This document shows, one piece after another, positions 10,524 through 21,800 of a stretch of DNA of 64,000 nucleotides (position 1 is its first letter; the number at the start of each line of letters is the position of its first letter). Location of the stretch: the NCBI GenBank assembly GCA_030267965.1, contig BRYA01000028.1, positions 21,524 through 85,523 on the forward strand, given 5' to 3'. A program made the translations under genes and the position numbers. The notes below the pieces were generated by a model. The model did not search any database, was not told where the DNA came from, and worked only from the letters and a program-made list of their open reading frames with translations. This stretch comes from Triparma columacea (lineage: Eukaryota > Sar > Bolidophyceae > Parmales > Triparmaceae).

Positions 10524-13500
10524 CTATCGTTTCCTGTCCCCCACTGTCATCATATCATCCACTGCAGCCCTCATCTCCTCTCCCCACAGCCACCTTTCAA
10601 CCTCTTCCACCACCTCCTGCTCCCTCCTTTCCGCCTCGCCCCCCCATTCCTCGTCACCCTCCCCCTTCTCGTAAACGCCCCTACTACTTAAGGTCGTACC
10701 GTCGTCCCAATTACCGGGTCTGGCGTGTTTCGGCGTGATGAAGCCCATCACCTCCTTGGTGACCCATCCTCCCACCAACTTGCCCCTCTTCCTCCTGGCC
10801 TCAGGCCCCCTCACCCAGCCCTCAATGCCACCAACGACGACAACTCCCTCCTTCTTTTTCTCGGGCCCGTATACCTCCTCCCACTTTCTCCCCACGACTT
10901 CATTCACGCAGTCGAAGACGGCCTTACGTCTCATTTGCCTCTCCTGATTGTTGTCCGCCTTCTCCTTCTCCATCCTAAGGAAGTACCCAAGAGGCAGGGC
11001 CTCGTCCTCCCCGCCGTCGCTCATGCTCCCACTGAGATCCGGGTCGAATGAGTCCTCCATAATGTCGTCGACCCCCCCCTTGATGTGGCTCCACTTTTCC
11101 TTCTTGATGGCCTTGCGTTCCTTCTTCCTTTTTTTCGGGTCCCCCTTCTCCCCCGTCCTTGCGGCCTCTTCGTAGCTCCAAATTCTCCACTTATGGTCGC
11201 TCAGCTTACCCCAATCAACTCCCTCGACGACTTCTTCCAGGAACTCCTTTTCCATGAGCTTCCAGTCGAACTCCGCCAAGACTTTCTCCTCTTGCCTCTG
11301 CGCGATTGGCACTCCCTCTGCGCTTCCACCTCCAAAGTCGTACATGTCATCGTCTTCCTCCTCTTCTTGTCCCTCCATAGGCACGCTATGCTGTCCTAGC
11401 AACCTGGGTGCTCCACTGAGACTCGTTGGGCCTCCCCAATCATCCCCTCCCTCCTCTCCCTTCCCTTCTTCCGTCTCCTCAACCTCCACAACATCCTCGA
11501 CCTCATCGATCTCCGCAACCTCCTCGGACCTCCCCGCCACATCTTCCACCTCCGTCCTTCTCTCCGCGCGTCCCATCTCTCCCATCTCCTCCTGAAGCAT
11601 CTTCTCCAAGAGCTCCTTGACTACCAACTCTCCCACCCTTTCCTTCCTCCTCAAATCTTCCTGAAGCTTCGCCATCTTCTCATCCTCGGCCTTCTTTCTG
11701 ATTCTCTCCCTCGCCTCGTTTGCTTCCCTCTCCGCGTTCTCCTTTATCTTCCTCTTGACCTCAATCTTGTCTTCCCTCTCCTTCTTCTCCCTCTTCTGCC
11801 TCCCGACGATCCTCCCGATCCTCGCCCTCTCTGCTGCCTGTACTGTAATGGCCGCGTCGAACCTCTTCTTCTTCTCCCTCCTCTTTCCCCCCTCCACTCT
11901 GCCCAACTTTCCCCTCCCCACCTTCTGCACAAACACGGCGGCCTCCGTCTTCCTCTTCTGTTCCCTTCCCTCTCTCTCCTCCTTCACCCTAGTCCTCCCG
12001 ATCTTGCCCCTTCCAACCCTTTGGACAACAACCGCAGCATTTGTAAGCTTCTCCCCCATCTCCTTTCCACCGTCTCTCACCGCATCCTCCCACACCTTCT
12101 CAATGACGAGCCCGACGATGATATCGGCAGCAGCTAGACCTATGGCGTCAACTGCTTGTTCGGCGGCAGCCATCGCCGTCTTCTGGTTTTCAGCGTGCTC
12201 TTCGGCCATGCTACTTAGCAAGCCCTCTAAATCAGCGCTCTCTCCGAACCCTGACGCGAAGCTGTCCTCCACTAGAGCCTCCTGCACCCTTGCAGCGAGC
12301 TCTTCGCTGTCCGTACTGCTTCCACTCACGTAGCTCTCGTTCAGACCGGGGGCTGGACTGCCCTGTCCTATTCCCTCCTCCTCTCCAATCTCCCTCGCCA
12401 CGATATCCGCAGCCAAGAGGGCAATTTTCACCATCTTTTCCACCTCCTCTTCAGTGCTAATTGGCTTCTTATCCTCGCCAAGATCATAGCTCCCATCGCT
12501 GCTCTCGGACCCCAGCAATTCGTCAAATCTAGATTTGGCAACGTCTCCCTCCTCCCCAACCTCCCCGCTAACCTCGTCAAGGCCGTACCTTTCCTTCTCC
12601 GAGAGCTCCCTCTCCTCTGCCCTCGCTTTCCTGACCATTCTCTCGATCACCGCCCTCCTGTGGTTGGCGTACTCCCTCGCCTTCCAACCCCTTAGCCTCG
12701 TCTGCATCATGGTGGCAGCACTGTCCTCCCTCTCCCTCTTCTCGGTTCTCCTGACAGCCTTCTCGTCGTCGTCGGTGCTACCTTCGCCACTGCTTCTGCT
12801 CTGGAAGCTGTCACTCATCACTGCGCTCTCCACTTCCTCGGTGGCTGGGTCTGGCTCGTCCCTGAGGAACGAGGCGACGTCAATCGTCGCTCCCTCCCCG
12901 GTACCCTCTCCGTGGTCCCTACTCGCGCCGACTGCCATCCCCTGCAAGCTGACTTGCACGCTCGTGTCGATCAACTGCTCTCCCTTGACAACGCTGATGT
13001 CTTTACCGAACCCGCTGGTTCCAAGTGCGCTGCTCAAGGCGCTGGCACTCAAGCTAGGGCCGGGACTTATGCTCCTTCTTCCGCTCCTTTCTCCTTGCAC
13101 CTCCTCCTCAATCCCCCCCGCATCTCCTCCCTCGAGCTCCATTAGGAGCCTCCTCTCGAGATCAATGAGCCTCCTCCTTTCCTCCTCCTTCCTTTTTTCC
13201 TTGTTTTTCTTGTCCACCTTTCTCTGCAGCTCCTTAATCCTTCCCTTGATGCTGTCAAAGCTACTGTTAAAGTCCTCGTCGCTGTAATCCCCCCCGCCGT
13301 TGACACCAAAGCTTTCGTTCTCCTTGTCCCTGCTCATGTCCCCGACTCCAAAGCTTTCCTTCTTCCTCGGTTTCCTCCTCTTTCCCGAGCCGTCGCCGCC
13401 CCTGCTCTGGTTAGTCAGGGTGTTGGTAAGGGTTCCTTCTACCTCCCTCCCTCCTCTCTGAACCTCAACAACGAGGCCAATGCCCCTGCCTGACATGGAG

Positions 13501-16500
13501 CCGCCCGTCTTCTTCCCTTCTGCTCCGACTCCGCTCCTGTCATCGACGTAGCTCTCGAAGCTCTCTCCACCATAGCCCGTCGGTTCGCTGACCTCGCTTG
13601 CCATGCTCCGGCCTCCTCGAGCGTAGCTTGCCCTTCTGCTGCTCCCATCCTTGCTAACGTCCCTGCTAACTTCCTCGCTGTATTCGTCGATCTCGCTGGC
13701 CTCCTCGGCCTCCCCCTTCCCGACCTTCTCGACCTCCTCTTCGACACTGTCAAAGCTGCTGCTACTTTCGTCCTCCTCGACGTCCATTTCCATCTCGATG
13801 CTATCTCCTCTACTCAGCCTACCCTCCTTGGCAAACCCCTTGCTCCTTATTGACCCAGTGCTCCTCCTGCTCCTGATGCTCTTCTCGTCCTCGCTCTCAA
13901 AACTCTCCTCGTAGTAATCCTCCTCCGTTCTTGCCACACTGGCCGTACTCACGTCGCTGGACCTCCTCTTGATGCCCTCGAGCTTCCTAATTTCCTCCTC
14001 TAGCTTTTTCTTCTCCGTCTCGCTTCTCTTTTTCCTTAGGATCTTCTCGGCCTCCTCCTTCCTCTTCTTGAGAAGCCTCAGTCTGCTCCTCATCTCCACT
14101 ACACTCTCGTCGTCTTCCTCGCTGACGCCGCTGCCCGTGTTGTAGCCCCTTCCGAGGGGGAGCCTAGCGCTACTGCTTCCCTCCTCAATGCTGTCGTCAA
14201 GCTTTGCTCCCATCAGTGACTCCGCCCCAAACCTCTCCCTCCATATCCAGTCTTCTTCGTCCCCTCGCCCTCCCAAACCCTTCCTCAACCTTTCAAATAC
14301 CTCCTCCTCCCTAATTCTCATTGCCCTAACCTGCCATCGTTCTCTGTTGAGCTCTGCAAGCCCTTCTCTCCTTCTCCTCTTGGCCCTCTTGATCTCATCG
14401 CGCTTTCTGTCCTCTCCCCACTCTTCGTTTTTCTTTATTTCGGATTCTGTCGTCTTGAAGACTTCCCTGACGGCCCTCTCCCTGACCTTCCACATTTGCT
14501 CTTCGATCTCCTTCCTCCTCCTGACGACCTCATCTCTCTCCTTTTTCCAGCCTCCACCGCTGGTCGTGCCTGCTGCACTTACATCTCCAGCGTCAGAGAA
14601 CATGCTGCCCTCGTTCTCCTCGCTGGCGTCGAACTCGTCGCTCACGTCGAAATCCTCGCTGTAAGCACTCGCGCTCCTTTCGAGCTTACTCTTTTCCGAT
14701 GTGGCAGGCGTCGCGGGTGAGGGAGTTGGATGAACTTTAGGGCTCGAGCGACCTTTCTTCCCCTTGATACCCCTCGGAGTTCCCTGGTAGCTTTCGAAGC
14801 TGCTGTCCTCGTACGATTCCTCGTCTGCCTCGGTAGATTCCTCCATCCTTTCGATTTCCCTTGCCCTCTCCACTGCGATTCTCAGGGTGTTTTCGTATGC
14901 TACCTGTTGAGCCCTCATTTCCTCGACCATCTCAAGCCTCTCCCTCTCTTTCCCCCAATCGCCCTTGACCTTGACTAATTCGGCCTCAGCAACAGAGACG
15001 GTGTACGTTTTTTCGACCTCGTTCAGCTGCAAAAGTTGCTCCGTGAGCATGTCGTGTACGGCGAGCTCGCCGAGGAGCTTAGCTTGGAGCTCACTGGGAC
15101 TGAGTCTAACTGGTGACGATACAGTTGTTTCGTAGGAGGTTGAAGCAGAAGTTTCTGTGGCAGAGTTTGATGAGGCAGAAGTTTCAGTTGAATCCTCCTC
15201 GTCCTCCTCGCCGCTGCCGTTGCTCATGTCCGCCTCTGCATCGTGGTAGTCTTCTGAGTAAGCGGAATAATCGGCGCTTGCTTCATTGTTGTCGACGTTT
15301 TGCTCCTCGTCCCCATCCCCCCCTTCCAGTTCGGCCTCTCCCTCCGTGTTTCTTGGCTCCGCCTGTTCGTTGCTGTTCTCCTTGGGGACCGTGGCAACCA
15401 CCGGTACAGCCTTCGGTTCCTGCTTCGGGTCCTTCTTGGGCTCCTCCTTCTCGTTCATCTGTGAGACCTTAACCCTGGGCTCCCTCCCCCGAACCACGTC
15501 CTTTGTGTTTTGTAACATAAGCATCTCTCTCTCGTCGTCGCTCCATTCTGTCACGTTCTCTTCTTCTTGCTCCATGCCGGCCATCTTATCTGCCTCTTGG
15601 TACATTTTCTTTTTCTCCTCGTCGACCTTTTGCCTGAAGATTTCTGCAGCAAACATGTCAACGACGCTGTACGCGCCAACGCCAAAGTTTGCATCTTGCT
15701 CCGTCCAGACCGTGTTTCCGTCCGTTCCCGCTGTCCAGTCTTCCTTATCCCACCCTGCAGCTCCGTGATCGTAGTCATTCTCCTCCATCCATTCGTCATC
15801 ATCTTCAACTTCTTCGATTTTCAACACAGCTTCCACTGCCTTGGTTTTGGACTTATTTCGGGGGGACATCCTGACGCGTCCCGGGCTATTGACCATGCCC
15901 CACCTACCCACATCTTTCGCGACGTCTGGCACCGGCACGCTCTCCTCATCATCGCTCTCTGCAAGTTGACTTGCAATCTTGGCGACGTGGCTGCTCCTCT
16001 CCCTCTTCGGAGTGCCACCCATTTGCATAGTGTAGCCTACCTCAGCAATACTCCTGGCCTTCCTGTCATCTTCGTCCTCGAATACTTCGTCCTCGTAATC
16101 TTCGTCCTCCTTATCATCGTCCATGAGCTTGTCGATGACCTTGTTGGCAAGTTTGAGCTGCGTCGGGCTGGCTCTGGTCGGACTTGGTTGCGGCCTATAC
16201 GTGGCTTCCGTCTCCGAATCTGTCATCAATCTGGGGAGAGCCCTCGGCACTACCCTTTCCTTTTTGACGTGGTGCGTCTCCTCAAGCCTTTTTTCGACTC
16301 TGCTGGCAACGTCTCTCATCCGGCCCACAAGCAACTCGACCTCCTCAACCTTTTCCCTAAGCTGCCTCGTCCTCATTGCCGTATCTGGAGTTTCCGCGAA
16401 GGCCGTTCTTGCCCTAGTCGTCGGCGTCAGGGTTGGAGTCTGGGGAGTGGTTGGCGAGGCCGCAATTAGAACGTCAGCGCCTGGCATGTCGTAGCTGGAA

Positions 16501-17530
16501 GACTCGTAATCCTCCTCGCTTTGGTCCAACTCTCTCTCGTCCGAATTGACCTCGACAGTTTCCTCTTCAATTGAGTAGGATTCCTCAGCCTATGGGAGGT
16601 GGACGGGGAGCGGTGAAGAAATGGCGTTAGTTTGGGGCTTCCAGTACATGGAGCACGACATTTTTCTTGCTTCTTGCTTCTTGCTTCTTGCTTCTTGCTT
16701 CTTGCTTCTTGCTTCTTGCTTCTTGCTTTCCTGCCTCCATTATTCCTGCCACCATTCCTCACCTGGTCGCTTCCCTCGTTCTTCCTCTGGGTCTTTTGCT
16801 TGATCCTCTTCTCCCTGTCTTCGATCTTCTTCGCGGCCGCCTCCTTCTCGTCCTCTTCGACGACAATAGTCGGGGTGTCAAGAACACCCACCCAGGCCGG
16901 CTTGACCCTGGCCCCAGCGTAGCCACCGAGTCCGCCGAGTCCCATGGGCTGAGGCTTGCTGTTACCGTCTTTCCGCCTGACCTTCCTCCTCTCTTCCTGC
17001 CTCCGGGTCCTCTCCTCTCTCTCCCTAATTTCGTCCCATCTACTCTTCTCTATCCTCTCCATGGTCGCCCTGAGCTTCTCCATCTCCCTCTTCTTGGCAT
17101 CATCCTCCAACTTCTTCTCCTCCTTCCTACGCTTTTTGGACTGAGCGAGGAAGCGCTTGCCCTTCTTCAGCACATCATCCTTAGCCTTCTTGTTCTTCTC
17201 CATCATCTTACCGCTCACGATCTTTGCGCTCTTGCCCTGGCCAGGCGAGGCGGACGAAGAGTAGGCCTGCATCATCCTCCTCCTCTTCTTCATGAGGGCC
17301 TCTCCCTTGACGGCCCTCGACTTCTGCTTGGTCGACATATTTGGGTTAGGCTTGGTCGAAATATCGAAGCCAAAGTCAATATCAAGGTCAATTGGCTCCC
17401 TTGTATTGCCCTTGCCCTCGACCTCATCCTGAGCTTCCTCAAAACCATCGTCAGAGTAATCATCCTCAACATCTTCGGCAGGTGGGGGGGACTCCGCCTT
17501 AGATGGGAGCTGTCCAAAAGATCCGAACAT
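10524..17530 (-). CDS. Giant acidic IQ-motif coiled-coil protein
   Basis: Two exons, 17530-16763 and 16589-10524, encode about 2,277 residues. I took the ATG at 17530; the frame is open further upstream but only from a non-ATG codon next to a splice-acceptor-like sequence. The protein is dominated by Glu/Lys/Arg-rich coiled coil. IQ-type motifs occur near residue 1,550 (M-M-Q-T-R-L-R-G) and as three copies near 1,800-1,900 (V-V-Q-R-V-G-R-G-K-I-G-R and relatives), predicting calmodulin or centrin binding. A separate acidic aromatic motif recurs at least ten times (Y-S-D-D-G-F-E, S-Y-E-D-S-S-F-E-S-Y, Y-Y-E-E-S-F-E-S). The composition suggests a centrosomal, basal-body or ciliary scaffold, but I do not recognise a family. 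Confidence 0.8.
16666..16728 (-). repeat. 7-bp tandem repeat in intron (nine units)
   Basis: Nine perfect copies of cttgctt (plus strand) lie inside the 16590-16762 intron of the giant IQ gene. On the sense strand they read as an AAGCAAG purine-rich run just upstream of the AACTAAC branch-site-like sequence. This is a simple minisatellite likely to vary in copy number. Confidence 0.9.
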
Positions 17531-17768
17531 GGTTTTTGCTTCTATAGAGGAAGCAGAAGGCTGAGAGGAGTTCAAACTATCGCTGTCCAAGACCTGTTAG
17601 GGTTAGAAGAGAACGATATTTGGCGGGAAACAAACGCCTCTTGGGGTGTATTCGGTGTAAATGTCAACAGATACGAATCAAAAATCGTGACGCGAACGTG
17701 AAGCACTTTATATATAACTGTAAGTCCGAACAACCTTTGTTTTGTCCCTGCCCTTTTCACATTTTGGC
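17531..17768. promoter_or_regulatory. Divergent promoter with TATA-like element
   Basis: A 238-bp gap between the giant IQ gene (leftward) and GOS28 (rightward). On the minus strand TATATATAAAG near 17703-17716 is a plausible TATA box for the leftward gene. A CCCTAACAG sequence near 17596-17604 looks like a splice acceptor and hints at an intron in its 5' leader. Confidence 0.4.
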
Positions 17769-18762
17769 ATGGATATGGGAGCTGAATATAACACTCTCCG
17801 TCGGAAAGCTGAGGGAATCGAGCGGGAGTTGGAGGCCAAATGCCACCGGTACATGCAGGTAAGGGGAGGGCGGGACGGTCCTACTTTTTCGATATGTGTG
17901 TTGGAGGTTCGGACGGAATTTGTTTTATTTATCTAGGCTTTTGGATATGCTGCGATGTGAATCAACTTCGTAGCTCCAGAAATCAACTTATTTCCCCTTC
18001 TCACAAACCCTCGCGCGCAATGATAACGTACAGGTTGCACAGAGGATATCAAGTCGTTTGGACCTAACTTCGAATTCATCTTCTTCATCCTCCAACGTGG
18101 AGGAGGGTCGTGGAGCAACGAACCCCCAGGATCTTGAGGACTCTGCTGCTGAACAGCAGCTAGAGTCTGACATTACGGCTTTGTTGAGGCAAATGGGGGA
18201 AGTTAACGATGATATGGGGAGGGTGGTGGAGAGCAGCGGGAAGGGGCACGGTAGCGCGGCGGTGCTAGTTAGGAGGATGAGGGAGATATTATACGACTAC
18301 AGGGAAGACTTCAGGAAGGCGAACGAGCTCCTTCGACAGTCCAGGGCTCGCACGGAACTCTTCAGCAATGCTTCGTCTATGGATGTGAGCAGTGGCAACG
18401 ATGCTGAGATGGAGCACCTGCTCAGGGAGAGGGGGGCTCTTAACTCGTCACTGTTGAGCTCCCGGAGTATTCTGGGGCAGGCTGGCGAGATTATTTCTGA
18501 CCTGCGCAACCAGAGGACTACCATGTCGGGTGCTAGCAGCAGGGTGGCAAGGTGAGATGGGGTTTCAAGAAGAGCTTAACGAAAGAAGGAGCCTCATCAC
18601 TTTGTTCCCTTTCCCTTCGCCCCTCGCAGCCTCGCGGGAAATGTGCCTGGCATCAATGGGGTCATCGACAAGATTAGGAGAAAGAAGAACAAGGACAATG
18701 CCATCATGGGTGTGCTGATCGCTTTTTGTGTGCTATTCTGCCTCTGGTACGTCTTCGGATGA
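17769..18762 (+). CDS. GOSR1: Golgi Qb-SNARE, GOS28/GOSR1 type
   Basis: Three exons, 17769-17858, 18034-18551 and 18630-18762, give 246 residues, the usual size for GOS28. The N-terminus (Y-N-T-L-R-R-K-A-E-x-I-E-R-E-L) matches the family, followed by a Ser/Glu linker, a helical region with R-E-I-L-Y-D-Y-x-x-D-F-R-K, and the SNARE motif (L-L-R-E-R-G-A-L-N-S-S ... I-L-G-Q-A). The protein ends in a single C-terminal membrane anchor (I-M-G-V-L-I-A-F-C-V-L-F-C-L-W-Y) with four residues after it. It should act in ER-Golgi and intra-Golgi vesicle fusion. The final splice joins the SNARE motif to the D-K-I-R-R-K-K-N-K-D-N linker before the anchor, as expected. Confidence 0.9.
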
Positions 18763-18849
18763 TAATTTTAAATTGCAATAATGCGATGTCAAAGTTTTGA
18801 TTTCTCTTTAGTTCCCCTCCCCCCCTCCTATCCCCCCCCCCCTCTCATC

Positions 18850-21800
18850 CTAATACTTCCATTTGTTATTGTTGACGAAGCCCGGGGATTGAATCTTGTT
18901 TTTGGGGGTACCCATTGGGTTGCCCCTCGGGGTCCCCACAGGAGTGCTCGCCTTTGGCATTTTCGTCGGAGTCTCGAGCTTGGGAGGTGGCCTCGAAGCG
19001 AGCATCTTCAGAAGATTGGCCCTCGGGTCGATTTGTACCTCGAGCTCCTTCTTCTTTCCTCCCACCTCCTTCTTTTCCTCTCCCTCCTCCTCCTCCTTCT
19101 TCTCCCCTCCTCCGTTTGCCTTGTCATCTGAGATGTCCTTTGACGTGCCGTCGACGAGGATTGCTCCCCGGCGCTCATGCTTTGGGCTCGTTGCACAAGT
19201 CTTTCCCTTGGTGCTCATCGCTCTAACCTCGACACCTTGTGCAACCGGCGTGAGTGGGACGTTCTGAGGGTTCTTCTTAGCGAGACTCTCGAACTTGGTC
19301 TTGTTGTTTTTGAATGCAGCCTTTGCCTGGGCAGCTTTCCTGGCTTCCTCTTTCAACCTCCTCTCGTATTTTCCTATCGCCTTGGTGATGCTTTTCGCGA
19401 ACTCGGTCAAAATTCCGAGCAATCTAGTGGCGGATGCCTCCCCTCCACTCTCACCAAAGTACAAGGCGAGTTCCTTGCAGGACTCGACTCCACGAAGTTT
19501 GTCCTGCTCGAGCTCCTGCAGTTCTTTGGCTGCCATATCGATGAAAATCTTTAGACGCTTTGTGCCCTCGCTCTCCTCTTGTGGTTGTTGCCACTTAAGA
19601 GCCTCCTCTTCTTTCTCATCCTGCCAATTTTTCTTTTTGGTGAGCTCCCCCCTGTTCTTGATTCCAGCCAATACACCGGCCATACCTCCACCTGGAGGCG
19701 CTCCACCTTCCTTCTCCTTCTTCTTCATTCCCTTGATGCCAGCCAATACACCGGCCATCCCTCCTCCTGGAGGTGCTTTCCCACCCTCTTCTTTCTTAAC
19801 ACCCTTGATACTCGCAAACAGCGCTCCAACGTCTCCACTCTGTCCACTAGTCTTGCCCATGCCTAATTTGCCCACCTTGCGCCCCCCTCCAGAGGATTTT
19901 TTCTCATTCACTCCCTTATTTCCCCCCCCGTCACTGGTCCTCTCTTCTGCCTTCATTTTCTTGAGTTCCCCCTTGCATCTCTCTACATTTCCGTTCATGG
20001 TCCTCACCTCGGCGATGATCTCCCCAAAGTTGATCCTGCTGGCTTGAAAACTCTCTTCAAACTCGCCTTCAAGCCTCAGGTTGTCGATCTGCCCCTTGGT
20101 TGCAAATGTCGTCACGATGTAGTCCAATACAGTTGTCTTGCCGTCTACACTCTTGGTCTGCGTGAGCTTCAAGAGACTGTCGAAGGTAAACCCCCCGATG
20201 TCGCCCTTGTTGGTCCCCTCGTTCATGATGTTTCCAATCGCAAGGATGGTCTCAAGGACCCTCTGGAGCTTCTCGCTCGACATGACTTGGTCGCAAACCC
20301 TCTTCATGAGCTGCAAACGAGACTGCAGGTCCTTCAGATGGGAACCGAAAGTGTCCATGGTCTCCATGACTTTGATCTTCACTGTGACTCTCTTCACCCC
20401 TTCCAGCTTCTTGAAGAACAACTCAGCTGGAAGGAGCTCGTCATCCGGACCTCTAAAGTTGGCAATTTGCTTGGCCTCGATGTCGTTTGGGAGTACAGAC
20501 GAGAGGAAAGCTATCCTATCCCCCACGATCTTCCTCTTCGGATCGAGGGTATTTAGGATATCTACGAGCTCGTCAAATGTAAATTCCTTGAAAGCCTTAA
20601 GGCTGATGGCGATGTTATTGCACCTAGTAAGGTCGATCAACCCAGCCATCTTCTTCTGCTTCTTCTTGACGCTCCCGGGCTGCTCCTTCCCTGCGTCAGA
20701 AGACTTTTTGAGGGCGCCAGTCTTTTTGTGGAAGAGCTCCTCCATCATCTTTATGTCTGAGTTGTCCACGCTCGCCGTCCATGAGAGGCCCTTCCTGGCT
20801 GCTTCGACTCCATCGCTGTCGCCGCCGCCGCCGCCGAAAGTTTTCGTCTGGCTTACCCTTGCCCATACGCTCTTCCTAACTTGGTCTTCGCTCAGGGGCG
20901 TCCAGTGGATCTGTTTGAGTTGTATCGACGTGTCACCCGTCGTCCTCTTCCCTGTTCTCGTCTGCTTCTTTGCTGTCCCTGCATTAGTCTCCTTGTCGTC
21001 TCCCTTGCCTCGCGACTTTTTGCCCCCGATTCTGGGGTTCTTCTTAGCCTCCTTTTCGTCCTCAGGGAAGAGCGCCAGGACGATGTTCTTCGCGACCCCC
21101 TCCTGTCCCATTTTATGTTTGACAGCCCCGGGCGGAACGTGCATCTTCAGCATGGTTCTGTATTTCTTTGCAACCTGCTCCTCGGCGGTTGTGAGGGTCG
21201 GGGGGGGCTTTTTCTCTTTCCCCGGCGGCTTGCTCCCTTCGGCTCCCTCCTCTGGGAAGAGAGTGACGATAAGTCTGTTTTCTATTTCTTCCATTTTCAT
21301 CTTGTGGACAACCGCAGCGGGGGGCACATGAAGCTTGAGCATCATCCTGTACTTCTTCAAAATGCCCTCATCCTCGTCGGAAAGCTTGGATTTTTGCTCT
21401 TGTTTAGGCGGCTCAACTTTCGTAGCCTCGACAGGCTTACTTTCTTTCCCATCCATGAAAACGAGGCTGATCAATTCCTCTTTTTCGAAGCTCTCCTGCT
21501 TCATTTTGTGCCTAACCACAGCCTCTGGCAATCTCATCTTCCGCATCTTTCGATATTTATTCACCGCCTCCTTCTCGGTGTTGGAAAGCTTGCTCATGGC
21601 CGCGTCGAAGGCTGAAGGGCCTTGCGATTTGGGAGGGGGGGCTTTCGACTCACTGGTGGTTGGCTTGTTGCCCTTTTCCAAATTTGTCTTGTAATGCTCC
21701 TGCACGAACCCAAAACAACTTTCCATGGTCTTGAAAGTGAAGCTCTTGCTACTGTCATCATTGAAGAGGAGCGTCGCTGTTGGACCGCAGTTGCTGATGA

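Noticed and set aside
16666..16728. CRISPR-like or telomeric repeat
   Set aside because: It is a simple 7-bp minisatellite within an intron; it has no spacers and does not match a TTAGGG-type telomere unit.
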